DNA from: Serendipita indica DSM 11827
Taxonomy: Eukaryota > Basidiomycota > Agaricomycetes > Sebacinales > Serendipitaceae
Length of the DNA: 64,000 nt
Assembly: GCA_910890315.1 (NCBI GenBank)
Contig: CAJVGD010000014.1
Span: forward strand, 806,001-870,000
Direction: 5' to 3'
In this document: positions 23,726-35,774 of the stretch, one piece after another
Numbering within the stretch: position 1 is the first letter of the stretch
Layout: each line of letters begins with the position of its first letter
The notes under the pieces: model-generated
Databases searched by the model: none
What the model was told of the DNA's origin: nothing
Seen by the model: the letters and a program-made list of their open reading frames with translations, nothing else
Program-made: the position numbers and the translations under genes

Positions 23726-26553
23726 TCAGTAATCTTCAAAGTCTTCAGTCACATCTTCAACGACGTCTTGGAAACCTCCTTCAACGTAATCCTCTGCCTC
23801 CTCTGCATAATTCTCAAACCCGCCTGCTGCGTCTTCGATGCCCTCGATAATGTCGCCACCTTCTTCGGCCAATACTACGCCAGCAGCGAGCCCCGCAAGT
23901 CCACCGAGTGCTGCACCGGCATATCCTCCGCCACCACCACCGCTATGGTGTTGGTGATGTTCTGGCGGTGGTTGGTATGACTGTTGATATCCGTATCCGG
24001 ATTGAGGCTGATATCCGTACTGAGGTTGCTGTTGGTACCCATATGAAGACTGCTGCTGCTGATATCCGCCACTGTAAGATTGATTGTCGCCACCATCATC
24101 ATATTGCTGCCCATAGGTGGATGGAGCAGGCAAATAATCGTTGTCGTATTTCTGCGTTGCTTGTCCATAACTGCTTCCGTGAGAGTAGCCTGTATCGTAA
24201 CCATGACCTGAAGGCTGGGATCGCGCCTCGAAATTGAATGGGATTGGCTCGTGAGAGTGTTTTAGGGGTTGATCGTCGGGTGAGCCTAGACGCTTGTTCC
24301 GACCATGTTTGACGGAATCCTATAGCCTTTAGCGAGACACTAGTCTGAGCAAAGCCACCAACCTTTTCGAGGCGTCGAAGCGTCTCATCTTGATCGTGAG
24401 GATCCATACTTTGGAACCACGTATACAAAGCCTGCTCCATAGAGCATTGAACCCGTGATTGTGGATTGGCAAAGAATGGATGATGGAATGCTTGCATAAT
24501 CTACGAGACGTTGAGTATCAACGACGAGTCTAAAGCCGAAACTCACTTCGTTGAGTGTCCAACCAATATCCACATTAGGATCACTCCATGCTGCTACAAC
24601 AAGATTGACTGTGTGTTCGACAACCGCCTGGGCTACTATGCCGCATGGTTCGTTGAGAATGTTATCAAAGTGATCCTTGGAGAGCATAGAGTGCGTCGGA
24701 TCGGAAGCATAAGCATCTTCGAATACTTCAAACTGAGCCTTGTCCTCATCGACCACCGACTTGCTCTGCTTTGTAAGCACGGTGGAGAGCTCCTTCAAAG
24801 ATGGCTAGGGCGGATCAGTAAATGGAAATACCTAAACAAGGGGGTCCTACCATGATGTAGGGTTGAAGTATACTATAGACGTCTAGTCCTAAGTCAGCGC
24901 GGGCCGATGTTAGATCCAAAATACATACAGACGGTCAATGCCTGCGTCAACTCTTCCACGAGTTTTTCCAATCCTGGAATCTTGGCAATAACCGCTTCCA
25001 CATTCCTCATAATATCGTCCCTCCAGCACAAGACCTGCCAGATCTGCGCCTGTGTTTCTTGCGTCGAGTATTTGTTGGGATCAAAATGATATGCATTCGA
25101 CTGCATGTTCTCCGCCTGCTGTAGCTTTTCATCCTTTCCTCCAAAAGAGGGCAGCTGTCCGAGAATCGCCTTGATTTGCTCAATGGACGCATTGGCTCCA
25201 CCCCCTGCGCTAGCCGCAAAGTGGTTGTTCAAGTCTTCGAGACAGTTTTGACTGATTTTGTCTCCACCTTCGCTCATTACAGAGAACACTGCAGAATGTG
25301 AGCAATACATGGGAATTGAGAACATTGTACGTACTAAAATCAGCACCTCCAAATGTACCAGTGACCAAGGGAGGAGCATATCCATTGGGAGTTTGAATTC
25401 GGACATTTTCACCCACATATGGGAATACGTTGTTGTAACCCATCTTGATGAGCATCAATTCGACCCAGTTGGAATGTGCGAGAAGGTCTTCAAGTGTATG
25501 GAGCCCTGTCCCAAGCAATCTGTACGCTTCATATAGAGCCGGACCATGTTCCAACTGGCAGGTGCGTGCGAGTTCAATACAACGTCCTAGATTGCGTCTC
25601 ACACAGGCCGTAGACGTGTCCCAAAAGTTTCCTTCGTTTGCGATATAGTTCTAAAAGGTCTGAATAAAGTGGATTGGTAAGGATGTTTTCGCTCCCTACC
25701 TTCATTCCCGTTCTAAGGTCGATTTCCAGCTCGGCCGGGTGCACTGGAGGCCGGAGCCAGGGATGAAACTGCCTAGGATCGCCTTCTTTCTCGGCATAGC
25801 CTTTCGGATTGTCGATGTGCCTTTGCGAGCCTGAGATGCATTCGGCATCTTGGAACTGAATTGACTCACTCGACAGGAAGGTAGACACCCAATCTCTGAG
25901 CCGTAACCTCGAATTCTCTATAGATTTGGTCAGGTTTGAGGCTGCGAGAGCGGATGCGCTCCTCACTCTGTAGCGAAACCAAACGTCTGGACAATTACGC
26001 AAGTCAGTCGAGAGATCAGATAGCTTGGCAGACGCTTACCATGAAGCTGAGTACGGAGACAATCATGATGAGCGTCTCCTTGGAGAGCTTTTGAAGACCA
26101 GCGATGTCCATAGCTTGACCTGTTAAGAATTAGCGATGGGATGCAGTCCAAATGGGTGCACGGATGTACTGTAATCGCGCAACCAGTTTCCCTTGAAAGC
26201 GTGAGCGATGAAAAGGATGCCATGTTCGCGATAGACGTACAAAGTAGACATGTCGAATATCTCGAGTACTGAACTTCTTGCCGCCAGCACTGCCTCCGAC
26301 GAGCGTTTGGAGCAAGCCGCCACCACTAGCGGCGTGATTTCTGACGAGACGTTCGAGGGTGTTTTCTAGATCACCATGTCGATATGCTTTGCTATGTAAA
26401 TTGTCAGCAAGAGCCAACGCGGCCCCGTCGAATGCGGCCGTACCCCTTGAGGAAGCCGTAATCTGGAATAGATCCTGCACCAAATGCATTTACGGATGGT
26501 AAAAGGACCAAAATGAGCACAATAGCGAGAAACGCAATCTGCAACGAGCGCAT
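23726..26553 (-). CDS. het-c: HET-C family heterokaryon-incompatibility protein, copy 1
   Basis: HET-C proteins take part in non-self recognition during hyphal fusion in Neurospora; in other fungi the role is unknown. The start at 26553 gives a clear signal peptide (MRSLQIAFLAIVLILVLLPS) followed by the family hallmark VNAFGAGSIPDYGFLKG. Further conserved blocks: KFSTRDIRHVYFG, GNWLRDYS, LEIDLRTGMKNYI, YEAYRLLGTGLHTLEDLLAHSNWVE, VGENVRIQTP...PPLVTGTFGGADF. The C-terminus is a Q/Y/G-rich tract (23972-24079), then a glycine/alanine segment (23855-23941, GGYAGAALGGLAGLAAGVVL) and an acidic end. More than ten short introns. The second copy lies 11 kb away on the other strand with a different tail. 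Confidence 0.9.
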
Positions 26554-27008
26554 CGTTGGGAAGGAAAGAGGAGCGAGATCAGGAGCGGCTTTGCGCCCAT
26601 TCCGAGTGGTCGAAGAGTTGAATCCAAATATTCCTATAAATTCGTAGATGCATCGCGAATATTCCCAGATTTTTCTTGTTCGACGCGCGCTCACAGCTCT
26701 GTACCGCTGTGGACCATTCGTGGGCTACTGACACGAGCGTTCGGCGTTGCTGTGTCGTCAGCGCTGAGGCCATGATTGCTTAATTTAATAGCTCCAGCGG
26801 TCATGATCCGGCGTGGCTGGCTTATAGATGCTTGGGTCCAAGCGAGTCGGCACTAACAACATCATTACTTTGACCCCAACCTCGTCACTAATATGGATCT
26901 GTAAAATTCCCAGAAAATTGCAGACCACTTGTATCAGCTTTTACAAACCCCTCTATATCAATCACAAATACGTTGTATTCCAAATCTCCTGCAGAATCGA
27001 GCACACCG
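26554..27008. promoter_or_regulatory. 455-bp divergent intergenic region, HET-C1 / disordered protein
   Basis: The region separates two start codons. Short antisense frames here start upstream of the HET-C1 signal peptide and lack family similarity. I see no RNA gene or repeat. Confidence 0.35.
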
Positions 27009-27737
27009 ATGGAGAACGCCAGAACACGCAGCGGCCCAGTGGCGACGGTCATGCCAAAGCCCATTCTCAAGCACCACCAGCATCTGGACTTTGAACGGCC
27101 GTCGTCGTCGCCCCCATCGACCCATGCCGCAGAGCGCCACGCCCACTTTGGCGCGTCTGAGATTACCCAGCGCTTTTCCTGCCTCTCTGGTAAATCACTG
27201 GCGCTTTGAGCGTCGATTTGGAATACTAATATTCATGTTATAGGCGTCGAGTACGATCGTACGCCCATTGTCGTCTGTGCCAACGCTCTTGATCTGTCCT
27301 CCTGTCGCCGGTCACCAGGACGGACGTTCGATGAGATTGATGCGCACCACTACAAGCATAAGAAGGTCGTGCGCTACACAGACGAGGACGAGCTCATCGT
27401 CGGAGCTGCAGCAGCGCTCGAAAGGCTCAATCGGCCCATCTGTGCGCCACTTGGCGAGTCGGACGCGCTAAACCTTCCCGCCTTGGTTCATACAGATACA
27501 AGCGACTCTGAAGCCGAGGACGAGGTTCTGAGCTCATCCGGCACAGACACTCGAGGTCGCTTATGCAGGCTCCGACCGAGCTCCAGCCCACCCGGTAGTG
27601 GCAGGGACCCGAAGCGGCTAAAAAAGGCGCACAATTCTGGTAAACTCTCTCGGACTATTGCTCGTGATCGCACATCCCTCGATGACTCTTCCTTTGCGTC
27701 ATGTCCTGGTGCTACTTCCTGCCTCGGCGGGTTCTAA
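27009..27737 (+). CDS. Unrecognised basidiomycete-type disordered protein
   Basis: ATG at 27009 (MENARTRSGPVATVMPKPIL) and one intron (about 27191-27243, gtaaat...ttatag) give a protein of about 225 residues. It has a folded-looking centre, SGVEYDRTPIVVCANALDL and RTFDEIDAHHYKHKKVVRYT, and a long Ser/Asp/Arg-rich end with a basic KRLKKAH patch that could act in nuclear import. I do not recognise the family, although a KPILK box followed by an R-x-x-TPI-V block is reminiscent of other uncharacterised basidiomycete proteins. No catalytic motif is visible. It is a plausible gene because the two exons join in frame and the stop at 27735 is clean. Confidence 0.55.
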
Positions 27738-28507
27738 TACGAGGCACGTCGCATCCGTATGTATCTTCATTCCTATCTATCCTCCTACTTCATCAAGCTC
27801 TCGCCATTAATCTTCTCTCCTCTCTGTCTCCCTTCCACGCTTTGAGAGCGTATGTGTCACGATTCGCCAGTCCACGCATCCGTCGACGTACCTCTCATTC
27901 TGCCATTTTTGAATCATCGGTGCATTGCTCTCCCCTTCCCCCCCCCTCCTCTCTCTAGTCCCACCGCCGTCTCGACCTTATTATCTCCTCCACCCTTACC
28001 ATAGTGTACGATTGGAGATGATACCAAGCAATTTATCTATCATACATTTGCAGCTGTGAACCCTGATGAGCCTGCCTTGGTCATCCTGTTATTTGTCTCC
28101 CGAGAGTTTTCCTCCGCCATATGCTCAGAGCCGACCGCAGTCGACCAAGGAGCTCCAGAATAGCTTTAAGGATCCTTTCAAGTCGCTGTGTACGTCGCAC
28201 AAGGCGATTTGGGACCCCTGACCACAAGAATCCCGGACGTTTCTGTGTCGAGAGCGTTGCGGCCAGCGTCCGAAACATCGCCCAGGACCGCCACCAATGG
28301 ATTCTAAACCCTTTAGAAAGATCAATCAATGTCGATCATCTCGTTGACGTGCTGCGCAACTGACCGGAAAAGACAAACAGAGCCTTTCGACGTCGTTGGC
28401 AACCATATGACTCGTGAAGCAGGATCCTAAACTGTTTTATAAACCCAGAACACACCTGTTAAAGGAGCTCGTCCATAGGCAGCACTTGTTCTCGACCACC
28501 TCCAAGG
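27738..28507. other. 770-bp gap with pyrimidine-rich tract and a possible small gene
   Basis: A C/T-rich stretch lies at about 27900-27960, suitable as a core promoter for the calcineurin-like gene or as a 3' UTR. Within the gap, ATG 28066 to TAA 28307 with a 41-nt intron (28188-28228) would encode 66 residues including SPESFPPPYAQSRPQSTKEL. It could be a small gene, an upstream exon, or chance. I do not call it. Confidence 0.25.
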
Positions 28508-31072
28508 ATGCCGGCTACAGCGAACAGGGGCGACCCACTATCCATCGACTCGCTACTTGGAGGACCAGACGTTGTCAGTCATTTCAGATCAGACGGCAAA
28601 CCTGACTTTACCAAACGTTGGACAAAGGTGCGTTCATCCATTCATGCACCATTTCGTCTTTTGAGCATGTGACGACCTCATTGACTTCCCCTTGTACTAT
28701 TCTGTCTGATCTGCTCCATCGCTGTCGACTTGCCGTGTTGCTTTTGGTCAATCTGGCGTGGCGCCTGCATCTCCGACGTGCGGCGCATCCCTTTATGTCC
28801 TTGACAATCTCGGGATACCACTTTAATTGGATCAACGGGGCTTGATTGTTGACCAATCTCTTCCTCTGGACGATGGCGCTGTGCCAATATGACGATCATC
28901 CGTACATCTCATTGTAAAATGTAACAGTATCCACCTCCACCACCTCCACCGACAGATGAACAGTTTTGGCTCGTACCCGGTCAAAAGCCGCAGGCTGCTT
29001 TCCTTCGAAAACACTTCTTCTATGAAGGGAAGCTATTGGAACATCAAGCTCTGTGGATCATCCGAGAGGCAACCCGGATACTCAGAATGGAACCAAATGT
29101 TCTCAGCGTGACATCCCCTGTCACCAGTGAGGCTATGCATTTTTCCTTTGTAAGTAACTAACAGCCCTTCGAGTCTGCGGCGACATACACGGTCAATATT
29201 TTGATTTAATGCGGTTGATGGAACCCGCAATCGGAGGGAGCCCAAGCAAGACGCGATATCTATTCCTCGGTAAGCTCGGAAATTCTCAAGTCTCAGTTCT
29301 TACAAGCCCAGGTGACTATGTGGACCGAGGAGTCTTTGGCATCGAAGTACGTGCTTTTCGAGTCATTCCATGCCATCTAAGCTGCATTTCAGTGCCTTTT
29401 GATGCTCTATTCTCTCAAAATTAACTTTCCTAATAACTTTCTCCTCTTGCGAGGAAACCATGAATGCCGGAGGTTGACCGATTACTTCACTTTCCGACTC
29501 GAATGTGAGCTGCGCCTTGATAAACCTTCGCATGATCTGACGATAGCTAGGTCGACGAAAGTACTCGGATATGCTCTACGAAGCGGCTCTCGAATCGTTC
29601 AACGCTCTCCCTTTGGCAGCCGTCGTGGACAACACTCTATTCTGCGTTCATGGTGGTATATCGCCATCTATGGAGACGGTTAGTGATATTCTCAAGGTGC
29701 GTCTCTCTGCTTTTGGGCAACTGGTCACCTCATGATCTATAGATTGACCGCTTCCAAGAGCCTCCAACAAAGGGACTCATGTGCGACTTGCTATGGAGTG
29801 ACCCTGCCCGAGACCACTCACACGATGAAATCACATTTGTTGAAAACTCACAGCGAGGCTGTAGTTTTCAGTATGGGTAGGTTCTACTTGTCTGATGTAC
29901 ATCGTCTGAAGAATATCTAGATACAAGGCTATCCGCAAGTTTTTAGATGACAACAAGTTTCGGCTGGTGATTCGTGCCCACGAGGTGGAGGAAAAGGGGT
30001 GAGCATGATAACCTCGCCCACCGCCGGCGTTTCTGATACCTTTTAGCTTTCGAAGGTTCACAACGGACGGACAAAGGGCCCATCTTATGACACTCTTCTC
30101 GGCCCCAAACTATCTCGATTTCTACGGAAACATGGGGGCTGTGATGGTGTACGAAGGTGGCAAGATGAGTGTTCGACAATTTACACACGCTCAGCATCCC
30201 TATCAATTACCAAACTTTGCCGACGTTTTTACGTGGAGTCTACCATTTGTCGCTCTCAAAGGTACGTCCCAAGTACTGATAGAGACTATCCTAATCTCCC
30301 CTCAGCAACTGAAATGCTTCATGCGCTACTGAGCGTCTTCCCGGAAGAAGAATACACCGATTCTGAAGAGGATTCTGATATGGAGATAGATTCGCCGGAT
30401 CTGTACGCCCAAGTGGCCGGAGAACCACGACACATCAGGTTCAAGAATCGTGCTTCAGGCAATAGTGGAGAGGATCGGGTTCCCAATATCAAACGGAGGG
30501 AATCGAAGCGGTTCACTAAATTTTACAGGATCCTGCGTGAAGAGACTGAGGGCGCTTCTGGTGAGCAATGTGGTTTATAAGAGGCGTTTTATTCATGATA
30601 CATAGAACTTGGACGCAAGGCACGTCATCCCGGTTATGCAAACGAGTTGGGCCAAGGTGGACCAGACATTCGCCCTGGCACTCCCTTCAAAGAGGTTCGG
30701 GAACTGGATATGGTCAACGAACGACTTCCAGAGCAATTTATCGAGTATCAAGAGGTTGCCAACCGTCGATCCGCGCAAAATACACCCAACCATCGACCAA
30801 ACCAAGTCGTCTCCGAGCCAGAGGCTTACGAAGAGGATGCGATTATCCCGCGACTACCTTCGAACTCTGGCTACAATCCTCGAACTCGAGGTCCCCAAGG
30901 CCCCGGTGCGCGCATGTACAACGAGTATGTGGGCAACCGCGACGGACCTGAACGAAGGGACAGCGTCGGAACAACATATACTTCTGCGCCTAGTACTCGC
31001 AGGACGACATGGGAGGATAAAGACGAAATTGTGCGGGGCTTTGCGAGCATGAGCATTCGGCCCCAGCAATAG
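28508..31072 (+). CDS. Divergent calcineurin A-like (PP2B) serine/threonine phosphatase catalytic subunit
   Basis: A PPP-family phosphatase nearest to calcineurin A. The metal and catalytic motifs are intact: [10 protein letters not shown] (29180), GDYVDRG (about 29311), [38 protein letters not shown]. The calcineurin-specific approach [13 protein letters not shown], the B-subunit-binding helix region [15 protein letters not shown] and a C-terminal [17 protein letters not shown] (CaM-binding-region-like) are present. It differs from canonical fungal calcineurin at normally invariant places: [16 protein letters not shown] instead of the usual LDVYNNKAAVLKYENN. So it may be a fast-evolving paralogue. 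The proposed start at 28508 ([12 protein letters not shown]) is uncertain and the exon structure between 28630 and 28930 is unresolved. It ends in a disordered tail. Confidence 0.75.
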
Positions 31073-31367
31073 GGGGGCTGGTCATGGCTGAGCACCCTTG
31101 GGCCCTCGCGATAACGGATCGTTGCCGGGCTTATCTAGGATAACTGGTTGTGCGCTAGGGTTACCTAAATATCCATTCTGAGATTCGATCATGTGCCTAT
31201 CGATGCCTCCGATCCAGCCGCACACGGCCGTCTGCTGGGTTAGTTGCTCTCCACCGTCTCTGGGCCCGTGCTCCTCTCCGTTCCCAACGACGCCCACGAC
31301 GTCGAATCTGATTCAGACGTTGAGAACAGTGCTCGATACGCGAAATAGCAGCGACTGAAGTACAGGG

Positions 31368-34300
31368 ATGAGCACACAAGATGGGCCGCAAGGCCTCGAG
31401 AACGAGGAAATGACAATGATACTCTCTAATTCGCCTGTATTAGGCTCGATTTCGAGCATCGAACCGCTTGTCGGTGGCGAACTCGACGGGAGCCACAGGT
31501 CGCATGCCGTCGGCGACAAACCAAGTCGTGGATATGAGTGGGAAACGACGGAATATGGGTTTGGGATGGGAATGAGCACTCTTGCAGAGCTCAACGCATT
31601 TGCAAACGATCCTTTCACGGTGCCCTTGAGCGCCTTGGTCAACGACTATGGGCTAGAACATCTGCAACGGGAAGGGTAAGAGATCATTAGCCCACTTTCC
31701 TCCAATGACTGATGCAAGCTCTGGTTTCAGGCATTCAACCGCAGTATCACGCACCTCTTCCGCAATATCACGTCCACTGGCGATTGGCACAAGCGCAACA
31801 GCAAAGGACGCTCGATGGAGCGCAGAACCCTCGAGCCCAGTGCCTTTTGTCTCTTCGCCCTGCTCTTCAGTCGGCTCCTCGACGAACCAGCGTGGCATAC
31901 GCATTGTGACCGGCCTCCCGTCTGCAAACGGCAAGGCGGTTGAAAGGAGACCGCCGTTGGCTTCGCTCGACTCGGCATGCAGCTATGACAGCTACACGAC
32001 TGGATTCAATACTCCTGCCACGTCTTTTCCTGGTGACGATGAAGAGCGTTCCGTCAGGGATCGCAAGGGCAAGGGAAGAGCGACGACGCAGGTGGCTGCT
32101 CTTGTCGACTCGCCGCCGTTTAGCCCCAGTATTGGGAACGAGGCGCCAATTCCGTGCACTTCGGTAGCCTCCACATCGTCGATGCCCGTCGGCTTGCTGT
32201 CGAATATGACCAGCACGTCTCCCGATGGATTGGGTCATTATTCTCCCGACGTCGCAGATCTATTACGCATTCCTCCCTTTGAACTCGAGCGCAAAGAGTT
32301 TGATTGGAACGAGTTTAAACGGTCTTTGGGGCACAACAACGATGATCCGTCGTCATCCTCTGCGTCAACTGCGGCAAAGCAGGCGGAGCCATTTGTACCC
32401 GTCGTAACTGGACTTGGACTGGATCTCACTCCGTCAAACAGTAGGCTGTACGGTCCACAGGAACTCATTCGCCAGCGCCCACAATCCCTCTATTTCCCCT
32501 CGCATGAACTCACGAGCCCGACGACTATCGTACAGGCTCCTAGACCAACCCATATGACGCTTCAGAACACGGGTTCGACCACTGCAGTAACTAGGAGTAC
32601 TAATCGCCGCCACACTATCTCATTATACGATCCAGCAGCCTCGTTGGCTGCCCAACGATATGTTCTACCTCCAAACCGAAGAGTGCAACCAAATGCAGTC
32701 GAAGGAGGTGACTCAGAGCCTGGAACTTCAAGTCGCCATCGACCCCACTCCATCTCCATCGACACGAACGGGGATCGTAGCTCGAGTATTCGAAGCCTAC
32801 CCTACTCGGCCAATCAGTCGCCCAAACTCAGAAAACAAAAGTTCTCGAGTTGGATCAAGGGCAAATCTCCAACGATTTCGCGAACCTCGAGTATCGGACC
32901 CTCTTCGCCATCCACCACCACTCGTCAAGTCGAAGAGACTAAGGACGCGTCGAGTCGTCCCAGGAAGCTGTATAAAGAAAAGGGACGGGCTCAGAGCGTC
33001 CCAAGCCCGTTTCCTTATACGGTTACTCGGGAGTCGATCCTGCACACCGATACGTTGGCCATCTCCCCAACTTTGGAGGAGTCGGATGTTGTGGCACAGG
33101 TAATCACGCCTGCAGTCGAGGAACCCATAGTCTCCCTTTTTGATACTGTTCTCCCTCGTGAGACCAAACTCTGGATACTCGCTCAGCTCGTCGTCTTACA
33201 TCAAGAAGACTTTGAGAAACGACTGCAGAAGGGAGTGTGGTCAACTGCGCATGCGAATAGTGAAAGGTGGGTTGGCAAAGAGGCCGGAATGAGAAATCTT
33301 ATTAAACTCAGTCGAGTAAGCACCTGATCACGCTCCAGACGTTGTCTGACTCTCATAGGTCTCCAAATCTTGGCTTTCTCTTGCACTGGATGGGCAGCTG
33401 TGGCAATCCTTCGACCTCACATCGTTCCCAGGACTTTCGTCCTCGTTACTGCTCAAGATTGCACAATGCGCAGGCTCATTCGTACAAACATTGAATCTCC
33501 GTGGCCATTCCCAGATCAAGCCATCCTCACTTCTAGCCCTCTCGTCTGCACTCTGCAGCGTATCGAACCCAACTGGGGGTCTGATTGCACTCGACAGGCC
33601 CCTGACCACGACACAACTGACGACAATTAACCTAGTCGGGTGCAGTGCGCTCACGACGCAGTCACTCCGGTTCCTACTCTTCCGCTCGCCGGGCGTCCAG
33701 CATCTCCACCTGCGTGGGTTGGACTGTGTGACAAACTCAACATTGATTGATGACATTGGCCCACACTGTCACATGCTCGTCACCCTCGATATTCGACGCT
33801 GTACTCATGTCAGGGGTATTGCGCTCGCCAGTTTTGCAATTCGCTGCCTGGACAGGATGATCGCAACAAACCGGTCTTCTCCACTGAAGAATCTCAAGGC
33901 GAGCGGACTTCGTGGGTTCAACACAGAAGTTTTGCGTCTCCTTGGACGCGCATTCCCCCTACTTCAAGTTCTCGATCTATCGTACTGCCGCGATGTCAGC
34001 GACGACGGCTTTGCCGCGTTCGTCGAATGGCCAGCCCTGAGCGGTCCTCCAAGTGTATTCCAGTCCCCCATGGAGATCCCGGAGGAGGAAAGGTGGACGC
34101 TATTTCATAAATCGGTGGAGTTGACCTCGCGTGAAGCTGGGTTAGACCCTGCTGATCCGAGCAAGCATTGGAGACGTGTTACATCACTGCGCCACCTGAA
34201 TGTCAGTGGCTGTCGCCGCGTCTCTGACAAGATGTGTACGGCAATAGCACATGGCGTGCCCCAACTCGAGTTTCTAGAGATGGCGGCTGTCAGCTCTGAA

Positions 34301-35101
34301 GTCAAAGACGACGGTCTGTTGCGCCTATTCAAGACCACTTCGAAGATTCGCAAGATTGATCTGGAGGACGCAGCAGATATCACAGACGCGGTCCTGGATT
34401 GCCTCGTTCCTACACCGAGGACGCCACCCGATAACGAGACGGTGGCGACAAAGGACGAGGAGCCTCAGCCTGGGGAAATGCTCGAGCATCTCGTCATCTC
34501 CTATGCTGGGCTAATTTCTCCCGCCGCTATGGGGCGTGTGGTCAAAGGATGCAAGCGGCTGCGCGTACTAGAAGCCGACAATACTCGCATTACAGGGAGT
34601 GTGATCCGAGACTTTGTCAGCCGACGACGCCATCGCGAAAAGGGCCTGTTACTGTCGGAGACATCGGGGAACCCTATGGAGCAACCGGGGTCGGAAATTA
34701 TTGCCATTGACTGCCGTGGCGTCTCCGAGGAGTGTATACGCGACGTTCAGGCATATACACGACCGCGACGAGGGTGGAGAGGATGGGAAGCGCGAGAATT
34801 GGGGTACGAAGACCAGCGATCTGTCGGTGTGATGGATCCATTAACGGGAGACGTCTGCGGTTCGTTGATTGGACAAGACGAGTGTGACCCTCACCGGGTG
34901 GTTGTAAAGAGCTTCCATGGGTGGGTGTCCGTGGACGCGGTTGCTGAGCAGCGGACCAAGCTCAAGAGAGGCTCGGGGATGCCAGGCAAAGGAGATATAC
35001 CAAGATGGCTCACTCACTGGAGTCTAGGACGACGAGCTGGGCTCGGGTCGAATGCTGGGACACCGGAGGAGCGAGAAGACCGAGGGTGCGTTGTGCAATG
35101 A
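31368..35101 (+). CDS. F-box and leucine-rich-repeat protein
   Basis: Probably a substrate receptor of an SCF ubiquitin ligase. Three exons: 31368-31677, about 31731-33314 and about 33359-35101; the splice joins give HLQREGHSTAV and KLSRVSKSWLSL. The first 540 residues are disordered Ser/Pro-rich sequence. The F-box lies around 33140-33420: LPRETKLWILAQLVVLHQED, then WVGKEAGMRNLIKLSR and LDGQLWQSFDL. Leucine-rich repeats of the cysteine-containing (AMN1/Grr1-like) type follow: TLNLRGHSQI, TTINLVGCSALT, HLHLRGLDCVT, VLDLSYCRDVSDDG, HLNVSGCRRVSDK, KIDLEDAADIT. The C-terminal 150 residues (TRPRRGWRGWEARELGYEDQ) are basic and unrecognised. The target is unknown. Confidence 0.85.
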
Positions 35102-35774
35102 GAACGAGGACGTTTGATCTACGAACTGTGCGATTTACTGACGATTTGTACATAACTGTAACATTGTATGTGTACCACTTACACTCCGGGAATCCATACT
35201 ACTTCAGGAGTACTAGAGCGGAGTTTGAATGTGATCGCTGAGTCTCAAACGGCCCACTGGTCTGCCAACCTTGGACCCTCCCACAACTTTGGGAATTTTT
35301 GGTGAGTATTCTACTCTTTGTCCGCGCTGTCAGTCGTATTACCGGCTTGCTGGCTGCGACCTTTGGGCGCCCTCTCTGCTTGCCTGGCCACCGCTGTATT
35401 CGTTGGGACATCGAATATCCCGCTCGAGGCTTGAAGCTGGCATCACGAAGTCTGTCTGGAATCGACAGGAAACCGATCCGGGCCCGCACAACGCCAGACG
35501 CCAGGCGACGAGCACTCGGGGATAGCCCACACAGCGCCGCTATCGTGCGTCGCTGAGCATTGGAATTGGTGCTTATATCTCTGCCATCTTAGCTGCGCTA
35601 CGCCTCACTTGCGTTCATCGCCCGTGCCAGGCCCTCCCGCCGCCATCGTGATCGCCTCTGTGAGTGCGCCCAGCGCGTTTTGCTGCGTTCTTTCCGTGTC
35701 AAGCGAGCTCACGGACAATCTGGCACCCGTCTTGCACGCTCCTGGTCGCCAGTTGACCCGCTGCGACAGTCCCA
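35102..35774. other. 673-bp gap between F-box gene and YABBY-like gene
   Basis: It presumably holds the F-box 3' UTR and the promoter and 5' UTR of the next gene. Short frames on both strands show no recognisable protein. Nothing else is seen. Confidence 0.3.
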
